The notes under the pieces were generated by a model. The model was not told the origin of the DNA. It worked only from the letters and a program-made list of their open reading frames with translations, and made no database searches. Shown piece by piece: positions 1-7,867 of a stretch of DNA of 47,220 bases. The position numbers were made by a program, and so were the translations under genes. Source of the DNA: Bacteroidota bacterium (lineage in GTDB: Bacteria; Bacteroidota; Bacteroidia; NORP154); contig JACZWC010000035.1 of NCBI GenBank assembly GCA_022572355.1, positions 1-47,220 on the forward strand, read 5' to 3'. The number at the start of each line of letters is the position of its first letter. Positions within the stretch are counted from its first letter, which is position 1.

Positions 1-2697
1 GATGGGTCCATTGATCTTACTGACAGTGGAGGTGCCGCACCTTTAACTTTTATCTGGTCAAATGGTGCAACGACTGAAGATATTAGCGCATTACTACAAG
101 GTACGTATACGGTTACTATTACAGATAACAACGGCTGCACAGATATTGATGCTGCATTTGTAAGTGATCCCCTTCCTTGCATTGTCCTTTCGGTGTCAAC
201 CTCAGCAACCAATGTCAGCTGTAATGGCGGAAATGATGGATCAACAACGGCCATACCCAGTGGCGGAACAGCGCCATACACGTATTCATGGGATGATCCG
301 GGTTTGCAGACTACGGTCACCGCAACGGGACTTGTTGCTGGCAGTTACAGCGTAACCGTAACCGATGCAGTTGGCTGCTCTAATGTTATTGGATCAGGTG
401 GAAAGCAAAATTATACGCCTGCTTCCACATACAATACATTTTATGGTGCTTACAATTTGTCATTGCTCAACGACAGCAATTACAATGCGGGTACTATTTG
501 GGGGCCCGGAACACCAATTCCCTATGAAGTTTCAATGACCTTCAGTTCGGCCACGCTTATTGATTCTGTAAGATTGAGGGCTGGACAATATAATGGAGAC
601 TATTGGAGCCCTTTGAGCATGCAATTGTATTTGGGAACTTCTGGTGGAACATTACTGACCACCATAACGCCGACGTATTCGATGGATGGCTATAGCTTTA
701 CCAATACCCTAAGCGGTACACTTTATACCTGGGTAATAACGCCTTCCGGTAGCTATTCATCGATTAGAGAGATTGAATGTTACACTACCGGCGGTTCAGG
801 TGGTTCAACAAATGTAACAGAACCGGCGTCTTCACTCACATTGTCAACTACGGTGCAAGATGCAACCTGCGTGGGCTGTACGGATGGATCAATAGACCTG
901 ACAGTTAGTGGTGGAACTTCTCCTTACACATATGCCTGGTCTAACGCTGCGACTACCCAGGATATCACCGGGCTGGGTGCAGGGATTTATAGCGTAACTG
1001 TCACTGATAACAACGGTTGTACCTCCAATATTTCAGCAACGGTAGATGAGGCCACTTGTAGCATTCCTACTACAACCTCAAGTGTCAATGCCACATGTAA
1101 TGGATTATTTGACGGCTCAGGAACTGTATCAGTTACAGGTGGTGGGCCTTTAGTCCAGCTAACCTACACACCCACTAGTAGTTATAACACATTCTACGGC
1201 GTATACAACCTTACCTATCTCAATGATGGTGATTTATCGGATGGTTCAATTTGGGGTGCAGGTACACCGAATCCTTATGAGATTACACTAACCTTTGATT
1301 CGGTGATAGTGTTAGACTATATTAAGCTAAAATCCGGACAGTTTAACGGGAATTACAACAAGCCTGTTCTTGTAACATTATACAGAGGTACATCTGGTGG
1401 AACTCTTCTCGCAACTTTCACACCTGGATATTCTCTGGATACTTATAATTTCTCGAATACAGTGGCTAGTACGGTCTATACATTGGTAGTCACACCTGCT
1501 GCAAACGGATATTCTTCTATTCGGGAGATTGAATGTTATGGAAATGTAAGCGGAGGCGGATACACATATTTATGGGATGCACAGGCTGGAGGACAAACCA
1601 CAGCCACCGCAACCGCACTTACTGCTGGAACTTACAACGTTACTGTTTTTGATACAAGTGGATGTAGCGCAATTACGATCGTTACTGTTTCGGAAACTTC
1701 CGGATTGACTTTGACTATGGGATCTACTGATGCGACTTGCAATGGATGCGTTGATGGCATTGCTACCGTGTCTGCATCTGGTGGCGGAGGTGGAGGAAAT
1801 CAGCAGACATACACACCTGCGTCAACTTATAACTCATTTTATAGTACCTGGGATCTTTCGCTTATAAATGATGCCGATATAGATGTTGGCACTATATGGT
1901 CGAGTAATACTCCAGATCCGTACGAGATGACCATGACCTTTCCAACAGCGGTTTCCTTAGATACGGTAAAACTCAGAGGAGGGCAGTTTAATGGGAATTA
2001 CCACATACCTTCACAAATGAAGTTATACCGGGGAACCTCAAGCGGTGTGTTATTATCTACCATTACCCCAACGGATTTCATGACTTCATACGGATTCGTT
2101 AATGGCGGATCTGATACATTGTATACTTGGGTAATCTCACCAAATGCAACTACCTACTCATCAATCAGAGAAATTGAAGCGTATTCTTCTTCAGGTTCAT
2201 CCTATTCATACATCTGGGATGACATTGCTTTTCAAACAACTTCAACGGCTGGTGGCCTGGCATCTGGTACTTATAATGTTACGGTAACTGATATAATAGG
2301 CTGTATTGCAACAGGCTCTGTCTTTGTAGATCAGCCACCATTGAAAACATCGGAGAATGGCTCAGACCCAGAAGCAGAAGCAGAACCAGATCCGGATCCT
2401 TCGGCTATCAAAGAACACGGTGCGAGTTTACAAGCTGCTATATATCCCAATCCTACTGCAGGCCTTGTAAATATCAGATTGGAAAACAGTGGTGTTCCAA
2501 GGGATGGAATTGTTCAACTGTATGATCTATACGGGAAATTGCTGTTTGTGGAGGAATTTCGTTTCTCTTCAGGAAGCAGTGACTACGCAATTAATTTTAC
2601 TGATAGGGTGACCTATGGTATTTACTTCTTAAAGATTCTTGTCGGGGAGGATGAAGTACTTCGTCAGAAATTGATTATTGCTTCGCATCATAGGTAG
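1..2697 (+). CDS. SprB-repeat secreted protein with nested discoidin-like domains and T9SS type A domain (5' partial)
   Basis: The frame is open from base 1, so the gene begins outside the window; 898 residues are visible. SprB-type repeats (pattern CNGxxDG, PYTYxW, AGTYxVTVTDxxGC) occur about five times. Three domains of about 125 residues (residues 138-261, 389-513 and 604-728) resemble F5/8 type C (discoidin, galactose-binding) domains and all end in SSIREIE. A linker rich in Glu, Asp and Pro (about residues 791-800) leads to a C-terminal T9SS type A sorting domain starting at YPNP (815-818) and ending in a Lys-Leu-Ile-Ile strand. By family knowledge this is a cell-surface or secreted protein exported by T9SS, perhaps an adhesin binding glycans; the ligand is unknown. 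The last 23 bases overlap the convergent gene at 2675. A GTG at 193 is in frame but lies inside a repeat and is not the start. Confidence 0.85.
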   Translation, partial: DGSIDLTDSGGAAPLTFIWSNGATTEDISALLQGTYTVTITDNNGCTDIDAAFVSDPLPCIVLSVSTSATNVSCNGGNDGSTTAIPSGGTAPYTYSWDDPGLQTTVTATGLVAGSYSVTVTDAVGCSNVIGSGGKQNYTPASTYNTFYGAYNLSLLNDSNYNAGTIWGPGTPIPYEVSMTFSSATLIDSVRLRAGQYNGDYWSPLSMQLYLGTSGGTLLTTITPTYSMDGYSFTNTLSGTLYTWVITPSGSYSSIREIECYTTGGSGGSTNVTEPASSLTLSTTVQDATCVGCTDGSIDLTVSGGTSPYTYAWSNAATTQDITGLGAGIYSVTVTDNNGCTSNISATVDEATCSIPTTTSSVNATCNGLFDGSGTVSVTGGGPLVQLTYTPTSSYNTFYGVYNLTYLNDGDLSDGSIWGAGTPNPYEITLTFDSVIVLDYIKLKSGQFNGNYNKPVLVTLYRGTSGGTLLATFTPGYSLDTYNFSNTVASTVYTLVVTPAANGYSSIREIECYGNVSGGGYTYLWDAQAGGQTTATATALTAGTYNVTVFDTSGCSAITIVTVSETSGLTLTMGSTDATCNGCVDGIATVSASGGGGGGNQQTYTPASTYNSFYSTWDLSLINDADIDVGTIWSSNTPDPYEMTMTFPTAVSLDTVKLRGGQFNGNYHIPSQMKLYRGTSSGVLLSTITPTDFMTSYGFVNGGSDTLYTWVISPNATTYSSIREIEAYSSSGSSYSYIWDDIAFQTTSTAGGLASGTYNVTVTDIIGCIATGSVFVDQPPLKTSENGSDPEAEAEPDPDPSAIKEHGASLQAAIYPNPTAGLVNIRLENSGVPRDGIVQLYDLYGKLLFVEEFRFSSGSSDYAINFTDRVTYGIYFLKILVGEDEVLRQKLIIASHHR
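412..2184 (+). repeat. Three copies of a discoidin-like domain (about 373 bases each) inserted into SprB repeats
   Basis: Copies lie at 412-783, 1165-1539 and 1810-2184. Each starts with YTP followed by S/T and Y, contains an NPYE- or PYE-type segment before a hydrophobic strand, and ends in YSSIREIE plus C or A and Y. Each is bordered by glycine- or serine-rich linkers. Copies 2 and 3 split a SprB repeat between its CNGxxDG half and its YxYxWD half; copy 1 sits after the GC of a repeat and before its final VTEP strand. Confidence 0.75.
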
Positions 2698-4015
2698 TTT
2701 CCTCAAAATTAATTCCGTATTCTTTGAGTTCATTCAGGGCAGGGTCATAAATTTCCTTTGAAATTGGAAGTTGAACACCAGGTGTTTTGATCACTCCAGT
2801 CATCACCAATTTAGTTGCAATACCCAGGGGAAGCCCTACCGTTTTAGCCATTGCTGTAAAGGTAGAATCTTCGCCAATCACAAAGAGGTTCGAATTCAAT
2901 TCTTTCCGCTCACCGTCAATTTCATAGTAGATGCGATGCAACATGACTATCATGTCTTTATCCTCTGGATCGAGCTTCCATTTTTTCTCGAGAATGTGCT
3001 GAAGAATTTCGGCCGGCGTCGCATTTTTTAATCCCACTACGGTATCTTCAAAAATCCCCAACCATTTCAGTTTGGCCAACTCATCAGATTCAATACCAAT
3101 TCCCAGATGGTAAGCCGCTTTCAGCTCGACCGAGTTTCCCGCATTGTAAAACAGGAATGAATTGATGAACTCTCGATGCGTCATGTTCTCAGTATTTTCC
3201 ATGATATAGCTATCATCTGTAGCTCCCAGCTGTACAAAAAGATCCCATGCTGCGCAAAATCCGGGCCTTCTCAGCGTTCCGCGATAAAGTGTAGGAATAT
3301 TTTCCAGGCCATATACTTCCCGGTATTTAAGAGAATCTCTGTTTGCATATCCTTCAAACACGCCATATTCAGGAATTGTGAGTTTCTCTATTCTGCTGAA
3401 GACTTTATGATAAGGTATGTACTTGTACATTCCCTCTTGAATAAACTTTACCCCTCCCTGGCCAGCCAACACTACATTCCTGGGATTCCATGTGAACTTA
3501 TAGTTCCAGGGATTGTTATCGCTTTCCGGAGCGATAAGTCCGCCGGTGAATGATTCAAATGATTGAATGGTGCCGCCAGCCGAACTTATATCCTCAATAA
3601 TCTTCATGCATGATAAATGATCCAGTCCTGGGTCTACCCCAATTTCATTGAGTAAAACAACACCCGATTTTTTGGCGTCTTCATCCAATGCCTCTAGCTC
3701 ATCAGAGACATAAGAGGCTGTTATTAGATGTTTCTTTAGCCTTACGCAATCTTTGGCAACATCAATATGCATTAATGACGGAAGCATTGAAACCACAACA
3801 TCGGCTGCCGCTATCTCTCTTTCACGCTTGGAAGAGTCATTAATATCCAACTCAATCGCTCTTCCATTTTGGTTGCCATTAACCCGCGCTTGTGCGAGGT
3901 CAAGAGAAATATCTCCGACAACTATTTCCCAACTGCGCTCAGCGGCTTGTTCCAATAAGTACTTAATTAAGTAAGGACTCGATCTTCCAGCACCAATTAT
4001 CAGTATTCTGTTCAT
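2675..4015 (-). CDS. Saccharopine dehydrogenase family protein
   Basis: 446 residues. The N-terminus has a Rossmann nucleotide-binding motif (GAGRSS, residues 8-13) followed by a typical alternating fold. The centre has NEIGVDPGLDHL, the conserved block of saccharopine dehydrogenase-like enzymes. The length fits the single-domain Lys9-like oxidoreductases of Bacteroidota. The family oxidises saccharopine or related secondary amines with NAD(P), usually in lysine catabolism, but the substrate cannot be read from sequence and no other lysine gene is adjacent. It is convergent with the SprB-repeat gene and their 3' ends overlap by 23 bases. The ATG at 4015 is chosen because the Rossmann motif follows directly after it. 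Confidence 0.85.
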   Translation of the reverse strand: MNRILIIGAGRSSPYLIKYLLEQAAERSWEIVVGDISLDLAQARVNGNQNGRAIELDINDSSKREREIAAADVVVSMLPSLMHIDVAKDCVRLKKHLITASYVSDELEALDEDAKKSGVVLLNEIGVDPGLDHLSCMKIIEDISSAGGTIQSFESFTGGLIAPESDNNPWNYKFTWNPRNVVLAGQGGVKFIQEGMYKYIPYHKVFSRIEKLTIPEYGVFEGYANRDSLKYREVYGLENIPTLYRGTLRRPGFCAAWDLFVQLGATDDSYIMENTENMTHREFINSFLFYNAGNSVELKAAYHLGIGIESDELAKLKWLGIFEDTVVGLKNATPAEILQHILEKKWKLDPEDKDMIVMLHRIYYEIDGERKELNSNLFVIGEDSTFTAMAKTVGLPLGIATKLVMTGVIKTPGVQLPISKEIYDPALNELKEYGINFEETTYDAKQ

Positions 4016-4026
4016 TTTAATTTCAA

Positions 4027-4034
4027 TAAATTTG
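4027..4034 (+). promoter_or_regulatory. Bacteroidota -7 element upstream of the DUF423 gene
   Basis: TAAATTTG matches TAnnTTTG and lies 39 bases before the ATG at 4074, in the divergent gap with the saccharopine dehydrogenase gene. No clear TTTG is seen at the upstream spacing. Confidence 0.35.
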
Positions 4035-4073
4035 TCTCACCTATTCCAAGAGACTGGAACAAAAATATAAATC

Positions 4074-4475
4074 ATGGCAACAATTCAGAAGATATTTCTA
4101 TTAGCAGCTTCTTTGTCAGGAGCAATGGCGGTAATGTTGGGAGCAATGGGAGCTCATATGCTCAAGGATAAACTTAACTATTGGGAGATGAATAGTTTTG
4201 AAACTGCGGTTAGATACCAGATGTATCACACGCTGGCTCTTCTTGCCTTGGTTTTGATTTATAATTATATTCCTTCAAGGCTTATTGAGTTTTCGGGTTA
4301 TTCATTCATGCTGGGAATTGCATTATTCTCCGGTTCCCTCTATTTTATTTCACTGAAATCTATCTTACTTATTGGAAATGCATCTATTCTTGGCCCTATT
4401 ACTCCCATAGGAGGCCTGATATTGATTGTGGGTTGGCTATTGGTAGGAGCAGCAGTGCTTGCAAACTGGAAGTGA
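4074..4475 (+). CDS. DUF423 family small membrane protein
   Basis: 133 residues, mostly hydrophobic, with about four predicted membrane helices. The family features are a small-residue N-terminal helix (GAMAVMLGAMGAH), the FETAVRYQMYH segment after it, and a glycine/proline-rich segment (PITPIGG) before the last helix. The length is normal for DUF423 (YgdD-like) proteins, which are inner-membrane proteins of unknown role. It is transcribed divergently from the saccharopine dehydrogenase gene with a 58-base gap. A downstream promoter-like element at 4504 suggests that pckA is transcribed independently. Confidence 0.85.
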   Translation: MATIQKIFLLAASLSGAMAVMLGAMGAHMLKDKLNYWEMNSFETAVRYQMYHTLALLALVLIYNYIPSRLIEFSGYSFMLGIALFSGSLYFISLKSILLIGNASILGPITPIGGLILIVGWLLVGAAVLANWK

Positions 4476-4503
4476 ATAAAACGTTAAAAAAAACGAAAGA
4501 AAG

Positions 4504-4538
4504 TTGTTCATATTCTCATCTATTTTCCCATACCTTTG
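4504..4538 (+). promoter_or_regulatory. Candidate Bacteroidota promoter for pckA
   Basis: TACCTTTG at 4531-4538 matches the -7 consensus TAnnTTTG. A TTG at 4504-4506 lies 24 bases upstream, a little further than the usual 19-21. This would give a leader of roughly 115 bases before the pckA ATG at 4661. The leader contains a partly self-complementary stretch around 4565-4595 that could fold, but I do not recognise a riboswitch. Confidence 0.45.
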
Positions 4539-4660
4539 CGCCTGCACACCAAAGTGCCTGCTTGCGCAAAGCTTCAGCGAAGGCAAGCTTCGGTACACAA
4601 GTGTGGCCTGTTTAAACTCATATTATTCAATATCAGTAATTCTCAGTCAAATAAATCTGA

Positions 4661-6277
4661 ATGAACGAAACAGGAAATAGGTCAGCAAATGCGTCCGTTT
4701 CCCAGATGGGCATTAACGATGCGGCAAACGTTTACTGGAATTTGACTCCTGAAGATCTCGCAAAACGATCTATAGAAATGGGAGACGCAGTAGTGACCGA
4801 TACAGGTGCTATTGCTATTGATACAGGCAAGTTTACTGGTAGGTCGCCCAAGGATAGGTTTATCGTAGAGGATGATATCACCAGGAATTCTGTTTGGTGG
4901 GGTGACATAAACATTAAATTTGCTCCTGAGAAATTCGATCTGCTCTATGATAAGGTAACCGCTTATTTAAACGGTAAGGACATTTATGTAAGAGATTCTT
5001 ACGTGTGCGCGAATCCTAACTATCGGTTGAATGTACGTTCGGTGACGGAATTGCCCTGGCAGAGTCTTTTTACTTATAATATGTTCCTCAGGCCTGAAGA
5101 GACTGAGTTGGAAAATTTTAATCCTGACTGGACGCTTATTGCTGCCTCAGGGTTTAAAGCTGATCCGGCAACAGATGGTACGAGGCAGGAGAACTTCGCC
5201 ATTATTAATTTCACAAAAAAGGTAATTCTGATAGGGGGAACGGGTTACACAGGCGAAATAAAGAAGGGCATCTTTTCGGTTCTCAACTATATTTTACCCC
5301 ATGACTGGAATGTACTGTCTATGCATTGTTCAGCTAACATTGGAAAGGAAGATGATACAGCCGTATTTTTTGGATTGTCAGGTACCGGTAAAACAACTCT
5401 GTCAGCTGATCCTGACAGGCGATTGATCGGAGACGATGAGCATGGATGGGCCAAGGGAACGGTATTTAATTTTGAAGGGGGCTGTTATGCAAAGTGCATT
5501 GATCTCAGTGAAGAAAAGGAGCCGCAAATATTCAGTGCGATAAGGGAGGGGGCTTTGCTGGAGAATATTGGATTCTTTGAAGGTACAAAGACTGTTAACT
5601 ACGCTGACGTTTCAAGGACTGAAAATACCAGGGTGAGCTATCCTATCTATCACATTGATAATATTGCGAATCCTTCCATTGGATCTACGCCAACGAACAT
5701 TTTCTTTTTGACATGCGATGCTTTTGGTGTGTTGCCACCTATATCGAAGCTCACTACAGCTCAGGCCATGTATCATTTTATTTCCGGATATACTGCGAAA
5801 GTCGCTGGTACGGAAGAAGGGGTTACGGAGCCACAAATTACTTTCTCTGCATGTTTTGGAGCGCCATTCTTGCCTTTACATCCTACCAAATACGCAGAAA
5901 TGCTTGGGGAGAAGATCAGAGAGCACAAGGTGCGTGTTTGGTTGGTGAATACGGGTTGGTCTGGGGGTTCCTACAGAGTAGGAGAGAGGATCAGCTTGAA
6001 ATATACCAGAGCCATGATAACTGCAGCATTGAATGGGGATTTGGACAATGTGGAGTACGAGCAAGATGGCATATTTGGAATGGTGAAGCCCAAATCATGC
6101 CCGGGTGTTCCCTCTGAAATTCTAAAGCCAAAGAATACTTGGGCCGATCCAATTGCATTCGATATAAAGGCAAACGAATTGGCACAGTCGTTTATAGATA
6201 ACTTTGCCAAGTTCGAAGAGTATGCCAATGAGGAGACTATGCAGGCTGCTCCCAAAGCTGCACCGATGAGTGTTTAA
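4661..6277 (+). CDS. pckA: Phosphoenolpyruvate carboxykinase (ATP)
   Basis: 538 residues, the normal length for the ATP-dependent enzyme. It converts oxaloacetate plus ATP to PEP, CO2 and ADP in the cytosol, the entry step of gluconeogenesis. Visible motifs are the substrate-binding RSPKD (61-65), the P-loop kinase-1a motif GLSGTGKTT (238-246) and the kinase-2 metal-binding motif LIGDDEHGW (255-263), all intact. The gene follows a candidate promoter at 4504-4538 and is 5 bases from the rsmE start, so the two are probably co-transcribed. The start at 4661 gives the short N-terminal extension usual for this family. Confidence 0.96.
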   Translation: MNETGNRSANASVSQMGINDAANVYWNLTPEDLAKRSIEMGDAVVTDTGAIAIDTGKFTGRSPKDRFIVEDDITRNSVWWGDINIKFAPEKFDLLYDKVTAYLNGKDIYVRDSYVCANPNYRLNVRSVTELPWQSLFTYNMFLRPEETELENFNPDWTLIAASGFKADPATDGTRQENFAIINFTKKVILIGGTGYTGEIKKGIFSVLNYILPHDWNVLSMHCSANIGKEDDTAVFFGLSGTGKTTLSADPDRRLIGDDEHGWAKGTVFNFEGGCYAKCIDLSEEKEPQIFSAIREGALLENIGFFEGTKTVNYADVSRTENTRVSYPIYHIDNIANPSIGSTPTNIFFLTCDAFGVLPPISKLTTAQAMYHFISGYTAKVAGTEEGVTEPQITFSACFGAPFLPLHPTKYAEMLGEKIREHKVRVWLVNTGWSGGSYRVGERISLKYTRAMITAALNGDLDNVEYEQDGIFGMVKPKSCPGVPSEILKPKNTWADPIAFDIKANELAQSFIDNFAKFEEYANEETMQAAPKAAPMSV

Positions 6278-6282
6278 AGAAC

Positions 6283-6989
6283 ATGCTTCTTTATTACACG
6301 CCAGATCTTTCCCAAACAACCGCTGTTCTGTCTACAGAAGAATCGCATCATTGCGTTAAAGTGCTGCGAAAAAAGGCCGGCGACACGATTCATATCACGG
6401 ATGGTAAGGGTACTCTCTGCAAAGCCAGGATAGTTCGTGCGGATAGAGAATCTTGTGGAGTAGAGGTCATTGATAGCAAGACGGATTATGGTAAACGAGA
6501 TTTTCATTTACACATTGCGATTGCGCCAACAAAGAACAACACCCGGTTTGAGTGGTTCCTGGAAAAAGCTACGGAGATTGGAATAGATGAGATCTCACCT
6601 ATCATCTGCGTGAACTCCGAAAGAGAGACGATAAACAGAGAACGGATCGAAAAACTTTTGATTGGTGCGATGAAACAGTCTGAACGAACTTATTTGCCGA
6701 CATTGAATGAGCCCATAGAATTAAATGTAGCATTGAGTAATCTTTCTACTGATGGCAATACAAACAATCGATTCATAGCCAGCTATGAGGATGGAAATGA
6801 TGAGCTAAAGAATGCATTGCAAAATCAGACAGTATTGTTGTATTAATCGGTCCTGAGGGAGACTTTACCCCAGGAGAGTTAGACGAAGCAATCAAATGTG
6901 GATTTGTGAAAGTCAACCTGGGGAGATCGCGATTGAGAACAGAGAGCGCCGGAATTGTTGCCTGCACTATAATAAATCACTGGATTTAG
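6283..6989 (+). pseudogene. rsmE: 16S rRNA (uracil-1498-N3)-methyltransferase RsmE, frameshifted
   Basis: RsmE methylates U1498 in the small-subunit decoding region using S-adenosylmethionine (SPOUT fold). The first frame (6283-6846) gives the N-terminal part, including HHCVKVLR and the strongly conserved AIAPTKNNTRFEWFLEKATE, then stops early. The missing C-terminal SAM-binding knot continues in another frame: VLIGPEGDF, then LGRSRLRTESAG, ending at 6989. Adding one base in the A4 run at 6821-6824 would join the halves into 235 residues, the usual length. So this is either a true single-base deletion or a sequencing/assembly error in a homopolymer; everything else is intact, which favours an error or a very recent event. 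The gene begins 5 bases after pckA. Confidence 0.85.
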
Positions 6990-7040
6990 AGATTATATTG
7001 TCTAACTTTAAGCAGCGCTCAATAAAATCTTAGTGAAGCC

Positions 7041-7126
7041 TGGTGCCTTCGTGTCTTAGTGACGGTTTTTTCCAGCCACAAAGGCGCAAAGACTCAAAGC
7101 CTGCCGCAGGCAGGTAACACAAAGAT
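7041..7126. repeat. Intergenic imperfect inverted repeat of the CACAAAGGCGCAAAG type
   Basis: The left part carries GGTGCCTTCGTGTCTTAGTG and the right part CCACAAAGGCGCAAAGAC; the two are roughly reverse complementary around a T6 stretch. A small perfect palindrome, CCTGCC-GCA-GGCAGG, follows at 7100-7114. Similar sequence recurs at 11971-12035 and 25197-25293. It could also end transcription of rsmE, since the T run follows the left part. Confidence 0.5.
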
Positions 7127-7141
7127 CAATATTTAGTAGTT

Positions 7142-7807
7142 ATGCCTGCATTCAAATCCCTTTTCATTATTTGTTTACTGTCATTGTCCTTGTCACCGAC
7201 AACTTCATACCAGATAGCTCTGTTACAATACAACGGCGGTGGTGATTGGTATGCCAACCTCGAAACCTCCCTTCCGAACCTCATTGAGTTTTGCAACAAG
7301 AACCTCAACATGAATATTGAAAAGGAGCAAGCCATCGTCGAGGTAGAAAGTGCAGAGCTTTTCAATTACCCATTTGTACATATGACCGGCCATGGCAACG
7401 TCGTTTTTTCTAATGAGGAAGCAGAAAATTTGAGGAAATATCTGATTGCAGGTGGGTTTTTACACATAGATGACAATTACGGCATGGATAAGTTCATCAG
7501 GCCCGAAATGAAAAAAGTGTTTCCGGAACTCGATTTTGTAGAGCTTCCTTTTTCTCACGCTATATATCATCAGAAATACCAGTTTAACAAGGGATTACCC
7601 AAGATTCATGAACACGATGGCAAGGCGCCGCAGGGTTTGGGACTTATTTATAAAGGCCGACTGGTTTGTTTTTATTCCTTCGAATCTGATCTGGGCGACG
7701 GTTGGGAAGATCCACAGATTCATAAGGATTCTCAAGAAACCCGGATGAAAGCGCTTCAGATGGGCGCAAATATTATTCAGTACGCATTTACTAGAGGCGA
7801 AGGATGA
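7142..7807 (+). CDS. DUF4159 domain-containing exported protein
   Basis: 221 residues. A hydrophobic N-terminus (residues 4-20) looks like a signal peptide. The rest matches DUF4159: YNGGGDWYAN near the start, then FVHMTGHG, LRKYLIAGGFLHIDDNYGMD and GRLVCFYSFESDLGDGWED. The fold is related to flavodoxin/glutamine-amidotransferase-like domains used as periplasmic modules; no catalytic activity is established. In my recollection DUF4159 genes are often found beside rsmE in Bacteroidota, as here, but I cannot verify that. A TonB-dependent receptor gene follows after 60 bases. Confidence 0.85.
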   Translation: MPAFKSLFIICLLSLSLSPTTSYQIALLQYNGGGDWYANLETSLPNLIEFCNKNLNMNIEKEQAIVEVESAELFNYPFVHMTGHGNVVFSNEEAENLRKYLIAGGFLHIDDNYGMDKFIRPEMKKVFPELDFVELPFSHAIYHQKYQFNKGLPKIHEHDGKAPQGLGLIYKGRLVCFYSFESDLGDGWEDPQIHKDSQETRMKALQMGANIIQYAFTRGEG

Positions 7808-7818
7808 GAATTCTATCC

Positions 7819-7835
7819 TAATTTTGTTAGTTTTG
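7819..7835 (+). promoter_or_regulatory. Two overlapping -7 elements upstream of the TonB receptor gene
   Basis: TAATTTTG (7819-7826) and TAGTTTTG (7828-7835) both fit TAnnTTTG and lie 33-41 bases before the ATG at 7868. No convincing TTTG is present at the -33 spacing. Confidence 0.35.
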
Positions 7836-7867
7836 CTTAACCCCGTAATCCTATCAAATTCATCCAT

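Noticed and set aside
193..195. GTG as the start of the first gene
   Set aside because: The same frame is open to base 1 and codes for a further SprB repeat, so the gene starts outside the window.
4565..4595. Riboswitch in the pckA leader
   Set aside because: Some self-complementarity (AAGCTTC repeats) is present but no known aptamer motif can be recognised.
5713..6117. 134-codon reading frame on the plus strand inside pckA
   Set aside because: It is out of frame with a well-conserved enzyme and shows no recognisable domain.
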